Positions 33,061 to 44,539 of a stretch of DNA of 64,000 bases are shown here, piece by piece. Every line of letters begins with the position of its first letter. Position 1 is the stretch's first letter. The position numbers and the translations under genes are program-made. Below the pieces are notes generated by a model. It was not told the DNA's origin. It did no database searches and saw nothing but the letters and a program-made list of their open reading frames with translations. Origin of the DNA: Bos javanicus (taxonomy: Eukaryota > Chordata > Mammalia > Artiodactyla > Bovidae). The DNA is taken from assembly GCF_032452875.1 (NCBI RefSeq), contig NC_083890.1, positions 42,468,483 to 42,532,482 of the forward strand. The letters are read 5' to 3'.

Positions 33061-33478
33061 CACTGGCTCTGTCCTGCCCAGAAAACAAGTCTTCAGCCTT
33101 GCCATTTCCCAACACACTCGTGCACTCTTACCCTGGCCGTGTTGCGTCCTTTTGCTTCTTGGGGGCTTTGTGAGTAATGCTTCCTTTTCTGACTTATCTG
33201 CCTGGACCTTGTCTTTTACATCTTTCAAGACTTTGTTCAAACACCACCAGTTGACCTTTGCTGACTTTCCCCGGGCAGGTTCCTTGCCCGCTCCTCTGCA
33301 CCCCCACATCCTGCTACACACAGAAAGTGCTTCTCATGGCCAGAGGTGCTGTTTTCCAACTCCTCTCTGAACCCCTTGACTGCCTGAACTGCCTGAAAAG
33401 TATTCTGCTTTTCTTGGTTTGCCAAGTGTCTGCTCTTATCCCTGGTGGGCTTAATAAATTTTTTGAATGAATACATTT
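33061..33478 (+). mobile_element. L2 LINE 3' end
   Basis: 'catctttcaagactttgttc', 'aaacaccaccagttgacctt', 'atccctggtgggcttaataa' and 'ttttttgaatgaata' give the L2 3' region with its typical tail. The short open frames here are non-coding. Confidence 0.75.
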
Positions 33479-33541
33479 TCTTTATGGACTGTATTATTTC
33501 TTGCACTGTTCATATAAATGAGATTATTGCAATAAAATATA

Positions 33542-33666
33542 GTCAGCCCTCTGTATTTGCAAATGTGGAACCGTGGATATGGAGAGCTGACTGGACACCC
33601 CATTTCATATAATGGACTTGAACATCCTCAGAGTTTGGTATCCTCAGGGAGTCCAGGAACCGACTG
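33542..33666 (+). mobile_element. MER2-like Tigger (TcMar) element, internally deleted
   Basis: Left end 'gtcagccctctgtatttgca', right end 'tccaggaaccgactg', inverted to each other. It sits between TA dinucleotides (33540-33541, 33667-33668), the expected mariner-type target duplication. About 125 bases long, so internally deleted and non-autonomous. Confidence 0.8.
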
Positions 33667-33734
33667 TACCAACTTCATCAAGGCAAGTGTGTGCATTGTT
33701 TTCTATTCTGATGAGTAGTATTTGGTTTTACACC

Positions 33735-33885
33735 TCATGACAATTCTGAGAGACGGGTGGATGGGAGGCAGATTCCTCAGTCACTTGGGTTGTCAGTGGC
33801 AGAACTTGGCCAAGACTCTAGACCTCTTGAAACAAGTTTGGTGCTTTTTCAGTTAGAGCACTCTGCCTCCCGAGATGCCAGATTA
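33735..33885 (-). mobile_element. MIR SINE, minus strand
   Basis: 'cacctcatgacaattctgag', 'gtggcagaacttggccaaga' and 'gagcactctgcctcc' follow MIR on the reverse strand. Confidence 0.65.
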
Positions 33886-34789
33886 AAAAACCACAAAGCC
33901 AGGGGCAGACTGGATGAGTGCACGCTACCCTAAGGGCCACTTCAGATGGAAGGCAACTCAAGTGCCATAGAGATAACTCCAAGTGATTATAAACACATGT
34001 TAGAAAGGCTGTTTAGAGACAGCTTGTTGTCAGAAGGGTTCTAACGAACAGAACTGGTCACATTACCGGAACCCAGCCTCTGTTGCCCAAGAATTACGTC
34101 TGATGTAAGCTCCAGGGACCATCAGCAAAACATCACAGTGGGATTGCAGTTAGGATATGAACATCGCAAAGACGTATTCTGTAGCCCTGGGGAAGGGGTG
34201 GATTGTTTCTGTAATTCAAACCATACCCCATAAGAAAGTAATTTATAGGCAGCAGCACACAAATAAAGACAAATTTGAGAGCATTTGAGAAATTTCTGTT
34301 ATGTCAATAGAAGGCTTAAATGTTCTTCCTTCTGTCTGCCTTTGGAGAAGGAGCATCATGTTAAAAGCACTGCTAATAATGTAGCTCACTTGTAAGGAAC
34401 ATTCACAGAGATGCAGAGAATTTCAGCAGGAAAAGGAACCTTAAAGGTCATCCAGTGGGGGGCTTTGGACCTTGAGATTTTTTTCCAACAGGAAGGAAAA
34501 CATGAACTCTGAGTACTCCAATTGGTTGAGGGTCAGGACAGATTAAATTTTAGATCCCATGGGATCTCTGCAACCTCAAGTGTCAGAGCATGAATGTGAT
34601 CCCTGTGGGTTCCTGTCATAACCTCATAATCATGATGAACCTTCCATTAACTGAAACACCCGTAAGTGGCTTAGATCTTTCTCCTTATCTTTCACTGAAG
34701 ACAAACAAGTGAGTTAACAGAACATAAAGGAAATAAACAATATAAATTTCTATGCGTCCATCTTTATCTTTTAAACCTGCTATATTGGT
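33886..34789. other. Single-copy sequence
   Basis: No gene. About 34425-34455 resembles a MIR-type 'aaaggtcatccagt' fragment, too short to call. Confidence 0.4.
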
Positions 34790-35250
34790 GCTTTTAATCT
34801 TAAAATGTTCATATCTTTTAACCCAATGATTTCCTTTTTGGGCAAAATTTATCTTAGGGATATAATAAGAGTTATAGATAAAGATCTGGAAAGAAACCAA
34901 ACTAACGATAAGGAAAGCATTAGTTAAATCCAATTAATAGAATTCTGTGTCATTATTTAGATCACACGTTTGGAAAAAACTTTAATGATGTGAAGGTGTT
35001 TATGGTATAAATCACAAGAGCAACATATAGAACTGTAGCTATGGTATAATTTGTCTGATGTTTTGAAAACCTTTTTCTCTTTGCCTAGATACATATAGCT
35101 ATAAATAGTAAAAAAAATACCAGAAGGAAAACCATCAAAATATTAATTATGGTTATTTCTGGGTGGTGGGATTGTGGGTGTATTTTATTTTATCCTTTGT
35201 AGTTAGCTCTTTTTCCAAACTTTGTGAGTATAAATCTGAAAACAACTTTG
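34790..35250 (+). mobile_element. Old L1 3' end
   Basis: 'gttcatatcttttaacccaa', 'tttatcttagggatataata', 'tggttatttctgggtggtgg' and 'gattgtgggtgtattttatt' follow the plus-strand L1M 3' end. No coding frame remains. Confidence 0.7.
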
Positions 35251-35257
35251 TAAGCCG

Positions 35258-35640
35258 TATTGAAAACCCTTTGCTGGCTTCTCCCTATTTTCAAGGCAAA
35301 ATCCAGACTCTTCAGCGTGGCCAGTGGGGCTCCTTATGACCTGGCTACCCACCCTCCTGGCTCACATCTCCCCACTCCTCTCTCTGTCTGTGTCTTGGAG
35401 AGCCTTGAGAAGGAGCCCTCCGGTGGTCCCTTCCCTTGCTCCCGAAGTTCAGGCCTCTCCTCTGGTCCCTGCTGCCTCTTGTTTGTGTCTCTCTGCACGC
35501 ATCCCATCGCACTGTAACAGAACACGGCTCTCGTCCTCTCTACCTGACCTGAATCCCCCTGCAGGTAGCAGGGAGAGTCCTCTTCCTCTGCGTGCACAGC
35601 ACCTGTCACAGCATCTGGTGCCTAGTTGTGCTGAATGAAA
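35258..35640 (+). mobile_element. L2 LINE 3' region
   Basis: 'ggcaaaatccagactcttca', 'gggctccttatgacctggct', 'ctcctctctctgtctgtgtc' and 'catctggtgcctagttgtgc' give the L2 word order over about 380 bases. Overlapping open frames here are a side effect of C-rich L2 sequence. Confidence 0.75.
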
Positions 35641-37564
35641 GCACATGAAAGGGAAACGGAGGGCAGAGAGAACAGGTGGAGAAACTGAACGAGTCCCTTA
35701 TTGACAGAAGGAAACAGCGCGGTCCTTCTATACCCTTCCAGCTGAAGCTGCATTTCCCGCTGAGCCTTCCTGTGCATCTACCAGTGAACGAAGTTCTGAC
35801 TTCGAGGTCCCTGTAGCTCCTTCCAGGGGAACCTTGGCAAATGCCAGTTCTGCCCCCCCTTTTTTTTCTTCCTGTCTTATATTTGCAAGACTAACCCTTC
35901 TTTCTTCCCTCCTTCCTCAGCCCTACTTCCTTCTTCATTTTTCCATTCATTTCTCTCCAGGCTATTCCACATTTATCCCATATTTCAGGAAAAAAAAAAT
36001 GACTATTTTCTCTTATTATGGGCCCATCTCGGTGCCTCTGGGAATTAGAACTGAGTTATGTGGGGACTCTCTCTCATTTTATCTCCTATCTTTCACAGGT
36101 AGCAAGGCAAGTGCCATGAGTCCCAGTGCATAATTAGGGACAGAGCCATTAATGCCAGGACTAGACGCCTGACTTCGGGGTCTGCACTTAACACCGGTCC
36201 ATGCTGAGGGCATCCCCTACTTGGGAGATTTTCTCTATTAATACATTTGTTCCTCTTAGAGTTAAAAAAGTTGTCATAAATTCTAAAAGTAAAAAATATG
36301 ACCACAGCATTGGTAGCCACGTGTGCACACGTGTGTGTGCATAGAAGTGCATGTGTGTATGTGTGAGAGAGAAAGACTTCAAACCTGCAGAGACCTAGTG
36401 CTGCTTGTTGTAGGTGTGACATAGGAATGTTTATTCTGCACTCCTCTTGTTTCCAGGGGAATGTGCTTCCAGTGAGTAAACCCCTGGGCCTCTCTCCATC
36501 CTCTCCTTCACCTCCTTGGAGGGAGAGGAAAATGATTAGTCTGGGAGAATCAATTGAAGATGTGTGTCTCACTGTCTCCTCCCTCTGTCTGGGAATTGAC
36601 TGGAGAAAGTGAACATTTTCTGTTCCTTTAAGTCTCAAGTTTTAATGGGCAGCTCCCCATGTGGCCAAGTTTCCTGTCTTCCAGCATTGCCTGATTCTGG
36701 CTAGGGGATTTCATTTCAGTGGTACAGTATTAACAAGTCCACAGACCTAAAGTCATGGTCTCTAATCAAGACTTTCTCAATTTGAAAAAAGAAAAAAAGG
36801 TGCCATTTTTACCTCTGTCTTATACTTATGCCTCTTAACTGATCCACAACTTGGTCAGGAAAGAAGGGTCCTGTTTATACAATTCCCTAAAACCTCAGCA
36901 TCAGAGAGAACTCCTCTGCTTGGCTTTCAACAATTTCTTGGTGGGGATATAGGTCTTCTCTTAATGGGCAGCCAGAAATTTGCGGCAGAGATTTGGAACA
37001 GAAACACAGAGGCCAGCTGGCCGAGTTCATCCCATCTGCAGTCTGAGTGACTCAGGGAAGGTCTAACTCATTTGGAGCTTATGAAGAGGAAGGAGGGGGC
37101 TTCCCAATAAGTCATCCTCCTCTAAGTGACAAAGTAGTCATAGAACAAACAGGTTTCCTGCTAGGGCTCCTTCCTGTTTCCCCAGACTTCCAAGATTAAG
37201 TAATTATGTGATCAAGGGGACTCACTTATTGTAATAATTCCTTTCTGAATACTGAGGTCCCGTTCATATCTGATCACCCCAGTCAAAAGTAATCTCTCTC
37301 CTCCAGACTTCTACACTCATTGCCTAGAACTTACACTCAGGGGACTCATTATTCCTGACTGTTTTTATTACTTGCTTAGTAATAAAGTAATCACTTGCTT
37401 GTCTGTTGTGGTAGATGTTCTCGTTCTCTGTGCATTTTATCTCAAATCCCAAGGTTTTAGAAGTTTGTTAAGTATAAAGACCACGTCTTATACCTCCTTG
37501 TATTTTTCCCTACCTGCCAAGAGTCTCCTTAGGATTTATTTGTATTTGTTAGTGTGGAAATAAA
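35641..37564. other. Mostly single-copy sequence
   Basis: No gene supported. The 181-codon minus-strand frame at 36093-36638 crosses a GT/CA-rich patch (36319-36366) and has no domain. L2-like text may occur at about 37320-37560. Confidence 0.4.
36319..36366 (+). repeat. GT-rich degenerate microsatellite
   Basis: Interrupted GT/GC repeats including 'cacacgtgtgtgtgc'. Translated on the minus strand it gives a His-Thr-rich stretch. Confidence 0.8.
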
Positions 37565-38160
37565 TGAAGACCACCCAAATAAGAACGAGCAAAGGTGTTT
37601 ATTTAGAACTTGATCTAGCAAGGGGATTAGCCACCATCACTTATGTTTTGGCAGAGACTCAAAGGCAAGTGAAAGAATGGAAAAGATTTATAGTGGAAAA
37701 AAGAAAAGGCTTCATGTGCGTCTTAATTGTAGACTGTTGGCTCAGGGAACCTGGAGGCAGGTACCTAGAAGCAAGGCGTCCTGTGGAATCAGTTAGGGGT
37801 ATGTATTTGATTTTCTTAGGTCCTACGTTGGAAGGGTGTGGACAAAAATAAGAAAAGCTGCCAGTTATTAAGCTCTAGTCATTTTGGATTGTTACTGCTG
37901 ATAGGAGTCTGACCTTCTATAAGCCTAACACAGGAGGCTGACTTCCTGGACTGGTTACTGTAGAAAATGGGTTGTTTCCTGGGCTGGTTACTGCAGCGTG
38001 TAGGTCAGAACTCTACTTTTTATGCATGATGTGGCCATTGTTCATCTGTATGTTCTGTCTCTCATTAGGCATCAATACATGTGGTTGATTAACTGATAGC
38101 TCTATGGTTTGAAACATCTCCTTTGATTTGATATCCTTTCTCTTTCCTCTTGCAGCTTGC
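37565..38160. mobile_element. Possible ancient LTR-type repeat, class unresolved
   Basis: The sequence resembles an old interspersed LTR I recognise in outline ('cttatgttttggcagagact', 'tgtatttgattttcttaggt', 'gcctaacacaggaggctgac'), but I cannot name the family or orientation. A 33-base tandem repeat, ttcctgg(a/g)ctggttactg, occurs at 37943 and 37976. No coding sequence. Confidence 0.35.
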
Positions 38161-38349
38161 TAAACAGTCTATTCAAGAAATATTTTTCATTTAATTTTTG
38201 TAACAAAACCTTAAAAATATCACAGGAGAGAAGGAAACATCACATTTTTGCTCCCTTTCTCATTTATCTTCTAGGAGTCTAAAACACTGAGGAAGAAAAA
38301 TGGGGGTTATGGTCTTCAGTGGTTCAGACTAGAAATTCCTATAGTTCAA
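38161..38349. other. Unclassified sequence
   Basis: Nothing recognised. Confidence 0.35.
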
Positions 38350-38450
38350 AGTCCTTCATTTTCTAATGAAGAGATGAAGGCCTACAGACTTGCCCAAGGT
38401 CTTTACGATAAGTTAAGATTACAGAAGTCACCACTGAAAACAAGGTAGAC
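38350..38450 (-). mobile_element. MIR SINE, minus strand
   Basis: 'ttctaatgaagagatgaagg', 'cctacagacttgcccaaggt' and 'acgataagttaag' match MIR reversed. Confidence 0.6.
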
Positions 38451-38597
38451 AGTCTATCTCCAGCTGTGGTCTACTGAGGGTGCAACATGTTGGCATTTTA
38501 GTTCCTGAAAGTGGAGGCCTTTGGAAGGATATTGTGTAGAAGCCATGGAGCAGAAGAACATGGGGAGTAAGTCTTATGGGTTTCACCACAGTGTGCA

Positions 38598-38631
38598 GTG
38601 TGCTGTTCTAGTTTTCTATGACTGCCATGAA
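38598..38631 (-). mobile_element. MaLR LTR (MLT1-like), left piece
   Basis: 'gtgtgctgttctagttttct' and 'atgactgccatga' are the outer end of a minus-strand MaLR LTR. It is cut by the BovB insertion and resumes at 41058. Confidence 0.7.
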
Positions 38632-41057
38632 AATTAGGAAGTCAAGAGATACCTGGAATAACAGGAAAGGTTGGCCTTGGAGTACAAAATGAAGCAGGGC
38701 AAAGGCTAACAGAGTTTTGCCAAGATAATTCACTGGTCATAGCAAACACCCTCTTCCAACGCCACAAGAGACGACTCTACACATGGATATCACCAGATGT
38801 TCAACACCAAAATCATATTGTTGTATTCTTTGCAGCCAAAGATGGAGAAGCTCTATACAGTCAGTGAAAAGAAGACCAGCAGCTGACTGTGGATCAGATC
38901 ATGAACAACTTATTGCAAATTCAGACTTAAATTGAAGAGAGTATGGAAAACCACTTGACCATTCAGGTATAACCTAAATCAAATCCCTTGTAATTATACA
39001 ATGGAAGTGACAAATAGATTCAAGGGATTAGATCTGATAGAGTGCCTGCAGAACTATGGATGGAGGTTCATAACATTGTACAGGAGGAGGTAATCAAAAC
39101 TATCCCCAAAAAGAAGAAATGAAAAAAGGCAAATGGTTGTCTGAGGAGGCCTTACAAATAGCTGAGAAAAGAAGTGAAGTGAAAGGCAAAGGAAAAAAGG
39201 AAAGATAAATTCATCTGAATGCAGAGTTCCAAAGAATAGCAAGGCGAGATAAGAAAGCCTTCCTCAGTGATCAGTGCAAAGAAATAGAGGAAAGCAATAG
39301 AATGGGAAAGACTAGAGATCTCTTCAAGAAAATTAGAGATACCAAGGGAACATTTTATTCAGAGATGGGCACAATAAAGTACAGAAATGGTATGGACCTA
39401 ACAGAAGCAGAAGATATTAAGAAGAGGTGACAAGAATACACAGAACTATACGAAAAAGATCTTAATGACCCAGATAACCACAATGGTGTGATCACTTACC
39501 TAGACCCAGACATCCTGGAGCATGATGTCAAGTGGATTTTAGGAAGCATCACTATGAACAAAGCTAGTGGAGGTGATGGAATTCCAGTTGAGCTATTTAA
39601 AATCCTAAAAAATGATGCTGTGAAAGTGCTGCACTCAGTATGCCGGCAGATTTGGAAAACTCAGAAGTGGCCACAGAACTGGAAAAGGTCAGTTTTCATT
39701 CCAATCCCATTGCCTTCCTTTGGAAGTCAATGCCAAAGAATGTTCAAACTACAGGACAATTGCACTCGTCTCACACACTAGCAAAGTAATGCTCAAAATT
39801 CTCCAAGGTAGGCTTCAACAGTATGTGAACTGAGAACTTTCAGATGTTCAAGCTGAATTTAGAAAAGGCAGAGGAACCGGAGATCAAATTGCCAATATCT
39901 ACTGGATCATAGAAAAATCAAGAGAATTCCAGAAAAACATCTACTTCTGCTTTATTGACTATGCTAAAGCCTTTGACTGTGTGGATCACAACAAACTGTG
40001 GGAAATTCTTAAAGAGATTGGAATACCAGACCACCTGACCGGCCTCCTGAGAAATCTGTACGCAGGTCACGAAGCAACAGTTAGAACTGGATGTGGGAAA
40101 ATAGACTGGTTCCAAATTGGGAAAGGAGTACATCAAGGCTGTATATTGCTTGTTTAACTTATATGCAGAGTACATCATGAGAAATGCTGGGCTGGATGAA
40201 GCACAAGCTGGAATCAAGATTGCTGCGAGAAATATCAATAACCTTAGATAGGCAGATGAGACCACCCTTATGGCAGAAAGCAAAGAGGAACTAATGAGCC
40301 TCTTGATGAAAGTGAAAGAGGAGAGTGAAAAAACTGGCTTCAACATTCAGAAAACTCAACATTCAGAAAAAACTCAACATTCAGAAAACTAAGATCATGG
40401 CATCCGGTCCCATCACTTCATGGCAAATAGATGGGGAAACAATGAAAACAGTGACAGACATTATTTTCTTCAGCTCCAAAATCACTGTAGATGGTGACTG
40501 CAGTCATGAAATTAAAAGATGCTTGTTCCTTGAAAGAAAAGCTATGACCAACCTAGACAGCACGTTAAAAGGTAGAGACGTTACTTTACCGACAAAGGTC
40601 TGTATAGTCAAAGCTAATGCCATGTTTTTTCCAGTGGTCATGTATGGATGTGAGAGTTGGACTGTAAAGAAAGCTGAGGGCCGAAGAATTGATGCTTTTG
40701 AACTGTGGTGTTGGAGAAGACTCTTGAGAGTCCCTTGGACTGCAAGGAGATCCAACCAGTCCATCCTAAAGGAAATCAGTCCTGAATATTCATTGGAAGG
40801 ACTGATGTTGAAGCTGAAGCTCTAATACTTTGGTCACTTGAGGCAAAAAGCCCACTCGTTGGAAAAGACACTGATGCTGGGAAATATTGAAGGCAAGAGG
40901 AGAAGGGGACAACAGAGGATGAGACGGTTGAATGGCATCACCGACTCAATGGATACAAGTTTGAGCTCCCGGAGTTGGTTATGGACAGGGAAGCCTGGCA
41001 TGCTGCAGCCCATGGGGTCCCAAAGAGTTGGACACGACTGAACGACTGAACTGAACT
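38632..41057 (+). mobile_element. BovB (RTE) LINE, 5'-truncated, broken coding region
   Basis: About 2.4 kb with the order of a BovB reverse-transcriptase coding region and 3' end. It lacks the 5' part of the roughly 3.2 kb full element. Surviving frames encode recognisable RT text: 39488-39781 (KASGGDGIPVELFK, then RQIWKTQKWPQNWKR) and 40325-40825 (AMFFPVVMYGCESWTVKKAE, then RLLRVPWTARRSNQSILKE). Around 39955 the 'DYAKAFDCVDH' stretch (palm/catalytic-A region) survives. Frames are broken by several indels and stops. The polymerase YADD-type motif is destroyed: its tyrosine codon is a stop (40249-40251) and its last aspartate codon reads glutamate (40258-40260). It ends in the ACTGA tail at 41057. 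The element is inactive. Confidence 0.97.
40341..40390 (+). repeat. Local triplication inside BovB
   Basis: Three tandem copies of a 'caacattcagaaaact'-type unit (16, 18 and 16 bases). BovB normally has one. The two extra copies add 34 bases, not a multiple of three, so the BovB frame is shifted here. A slippage event is likely. Confidence 0.9.
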
Positions 41058-41483
41058 CATTGCTGCCATGTAACAGAGTACAACCAAACATATGCCTTAA
41101 ATAACTGAAAGTGATTTCCTCACAGTTCTGGGGGGTGGAGGTCTGAAATCAAGGTGTTGGCAGACACCTGAGCCCAGTAGGAGAGAATCCTTCCTTGCCT
41201 CCCCTAGCTTTTGGTATCTGCTGGCAATTCTTGGAATTCCTTGGCTCTGCTTCTATCATCTCATGACATTCTCCATGTATATCTCTATTTCTGTGGTCAG
41301 ATTTATCCTTTTAAGGACCCCAGCCATATTGGATTAAGGACCCACCCTACTGAAATGTGACCTCATGTTAACTAATTAAATCTGCAACGATCTTTTTGCC
41401 AAATAAGGTCCCATTCAGAGATATTGAGGGCTAGGACTTCAACACTTCTTTTTGGGAGACACAAATCAACTCACAACTCACGC
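41058..41483 (-). mobile_element. MaLR LTR (MLT1-like), right piece
   Basis: 'tgctgccatgtaacagagta', 'cacagttctggggggtggag', 'gccatattggattaaggacc' and 'gggctaggacttcaacac' follow the reversed MLT1 LTR. It continues the piece at 38598-38631. The word ctgccatg is duplicated at 38622-38629 and 41063-41070 as the BovB target-site duplication. Confidence 0.8.
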
Positions 41484-42417
41484 CATCACAAGAGCTACAT
41501 CTTTCCTGTGGAACTCCATAGTCATGAGCTGGTGGTCTTCTCTTCTCTTCCGGGCCACTGCCAGCACATGGCTCATGACTAAACGGTGCTGCTCCAGGAG
41601 CCTCGGTGACTAGCAGTGCTGCAGGAGGCAGTGGTGAATAAGAAGGTGTCATTTAAGTAAAGCCACCCAATTTCTTTGTAAATACGTGTCACAGGGTATT
41701 TAGAACCATCATACCCAACCCACGGCTGCACGTTGGTGGAACTATTAAGTAAGTCACACACACATCTTTTTTTGGGAACCTCTTATTCATAGTTCCTCCC
41801 CCCGTCCAAGCCTTGTTTCCCCGAGGGAGTGTGCTTACCCCGCTGCGTTTCATCATCTAGCCTTGCCTGTTTCTAAAGTTCGAGCTGTCCTAAAGTTCTT
41901 TGCCTCGACGCTGTCACTGCTGTGAGTCATCTCCTGCCACTTTTCTCTTTTTTCACTCTTTCAGGAAGTAATGTTTTCACTCAGGTAACAGAGTCATAGG
42001 AAGAGTGTTCTGCCTGTTTGATGATTCATTCCTCTGCTCTTTGCTGTTTCTAAATGTAATGGGGGAAAAACCCTTTTGTTCTGGGCTTTGGTGAATGGGC
42101 ATGGTCAATGAGGGTGAGAAAATGCAGTCATAAAACACTTTCACCTTAGAGCGGAAGTAATCTCACTTATTTGTCTTCCTGACTCTTTTGAGAGGTGGTA
42201 TTGTGATTCTCACGGCCCCTGGAATCCACGAGATGGACTCTCCTGCCTTCAAACAACATGCCCATCTGTTTTACTTCCTTCATGTTTTGTTGTGAGTAAA
42301 TCATGGCAAGAGTGATGCCATATGCCTACTCAACTCACTTTATTTGTGGATCCAGACCACAGGCTCAGAGTCTGAGTTGAGATAGAGCTGAACTTACTCA
42401 GTTGAGTGCCTCAAAGG
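41484..42417. other. Single-copy sequence
   Basis: No repeat or exon recognised between two MaLR LTRs. Confidence 0.45.
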
Positions 42418-42783
42418 GTTATAGGGGTTAAATCACATCCCCCTACAAGTTCTAACCTCCAGTACCCAAGAGTGTATTTGGAGATTGAGTCTTTAAAGAA
42501 ATAATGGGGTTAAAATTAAGTCATTAAGACGGACCCTAATCCAATATGACTGGTGTCCTTATAAGAAGATGAGCTTAGGGCCAGAAACATAAAGAGAGAA
42601 AACCATGTAAAGATACAGAAGATGGCTGATTACAAGCCAAGGAGAGAGGCCTCAGGAGAAGTCAGCCCTACCAACACCTTGATCTTGGACTTCTAGTCTC
42701 CAGAGCTATGAGGCAATACATTTCCGTTGTTTAAGTTGCTCAGTTTGTAGTACTTTGTTACAGCAGCCCCAGCAAACTGATAC
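42418..42783 (+). mobile_element. MaLR LTR (MLT1-like)
   Basis: 'ggttataggggttaaatcac', 'ccaatatgactggtgtcctt', 'gccaaggagagaggcctcag', 'tgatcttggacttctagtct' and 'cagcaaactgatac' give a nearly complete MLT1 LTR. Confidence 0.85.
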
Positions 42784-44348
42784 AAAGCGGGACAGGTTAC
42801 AGACATGTAAAGTGAGCCTTGATAGGTACTGTGTGCCCCCATACCCCCACCCCCAGCCCAGGCTCCGCGGATCCTAACTGCTGGTCCAGCCCTCGCACAC
42901 TTCATGATGAGATGTTGTGTTTGTTATGAAAAATATCACAGTAGGTTACTTCTTTTATGAATTCGGTTCAGCTGGCATCTCAGCGGTGGTGTCAATTCTT
43001 TTGCCATCTTCTGCAGTACTGAGGGAAATTTTCTCTAAGCTAATTTTTTTTAGCTGCAAAGATGACAAATGCTATCAACGATATCCAACCAAAGTATATT
43101 TTCATCCCTTTTCTTCCCGTCAAGATAAGCCAAAAGTATTTGTTGCCAGAAATGGAAAACAGCTTGCTCATCAGCCAGATGATCGCAGTGTTCAGAAGTT
43201 CCTCTCATTTGCCGTGTGTGTGAAAAGTTAAGAATTGAAAACAGACAGGCTTACTCTGCTTAAACTGTGGGCTCTGTGAAGCAAGAAAAAGAGATTGGAG
43301 ATTGGAAGAAGAGTTGTAGAGACGGTTTGGAAGGCAAAGTGAGTAAGGGCTTTGCAGATGGCTCTGAGGTGAGACACCCTCAATTGGTTTATTAATAACA
43401 GTGGATATAGCTCTTCATCAGTGAGATGAAAGGTGAGCCTCCAGTCACCAAGCCCTGTAGGCTACCTTTGTGTTCTAGAACAAATCCCAATGTCCTACAA
43501 AACAGGGCTTTTGGGAACTTTTACTGTGTTACATATAACAAAAATTTCTAGGCAATTCAGTTAGCCCTTTCCCTGATTACCTTGATGGAAATATTTCCCT
43601 GATTTCTTGGGAGAAGTCAGAGGCACATGGTGGGCTTGAGGCTTCATGAGAAACACTGAGCCTTCAGGTGATAGGCTTGAATTATTTCACCATGTTTCCA
43701 CTCATGAGGAAATCGGGGATGCTTGTTGAATTTCTGTGAGATTGAGTTAAATTACCCAGTTACCGCCCCATCATTATGTTATAAGGCTGGATGTTCACTG
43801 AGTGATTTCTGGTTATTTTTATTAGTCTCTCTTTGCAAATACTTAAGGGACTTTCTGACAATGGAGAGAACCTTTGAAGGTCTAGAAATGCAAGCTTACA
43901 GGAGTCAAATGATTAACCCAAGCTTGACTAAAAAAAAAAAAAAAAAATTCTGAGGAACACTCAGGGTTCACACTCAAGGCTATAATTACCATTGCAAAGG
44001 TTTCTGGAAGCTCTTATAATCACATTACACTTTATGTCATTAGAAATAAAGTTGCCTTTCAACACTTAGATTTCCTCCTGTACGTGATTCTCAAGGTCTT
44101 AAAAGTTAACTGGAACTCAAGGATTTGGCTACCTGAGAGAGGGGGACAAATAAAAACCCCAGACACCTGCCCCGGTTCTTCTGTTTTAAGGTCAGCTCAC
44201 AGAAGGGCAAAATAAGTAAGTTCTAATGGAAAGACAGTGCTGCATTGAGTGCTGCTTCCTATGGGTCCATTCCTGACAGCCAGCTTGTTTTAAGGGTGGG
44301 TGTTCTTAGCAACAGGGAATTCTGGCTGCTGGAGGCAAGAGAATAAAA
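42784..44348. other. Single-copy sequence
   Basis: No repeat recognised except a poly-A tract at 43930-43947. The 104-codon frame at 42917-43231 is not recognised. It lacks a supporting splice or promoter context, so I leave it uncalled. Confidence 0.4.
43930..43947 (+). repeat. Poly-A tract
   Basis: Run of about 18 A residues. Confidence 0.9.
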
Positions 44349-44359
44349 CGGAGAGGTGT

Positions 44360-44404
44360 GGGGAGGGTGGGGGGGCGTGGGATGGGGTAGAGGGGAGTAG
44401 GGGG
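44360..44404 (+). repeat. G-run tract with strong quadruplex potential
   Basis: At least seven runs of three or more G within about 45 bases, separated by one to five other bases, including a run of seven G. By pattern this can form several alternative G-quadruplexes. It lies directly upstream of a repeat-poor, GC-richer island. Confidence 0.85.
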
Positions 44405-44539
44405 ACCCACTTTCAGATGCACAGAACGTGCGGCTTTCAGTCAGTCCACTTTCTCCCTCCTGTTTGAGTCAGCCCGGTCCCACCCCGACCCACCGCTGGC
44501 CTTTCCCTGGGTTCTGGGTCCCCAGCTGACTGAGGCCCC

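Noticed and set aside
36093..36638. 181-codon minus-strand frame
   Set aside because: Overlaps a GT-rich patch, and I recognise no family.
39488..39781. RT-like open frame taken as a gene
   Set aside because: It is a fragment of the broken BovB LINE, not a host gene.
40325..40825. 166-codon RT-like frame taken as a gene
   Set aside because: Also BovB remnant. It starts within the triplicated segment.
42917..43231. 104-codon frame with mixed composition
   Set aside because: Looks less repetitive than most, but no homology I recognise and no exon signals.
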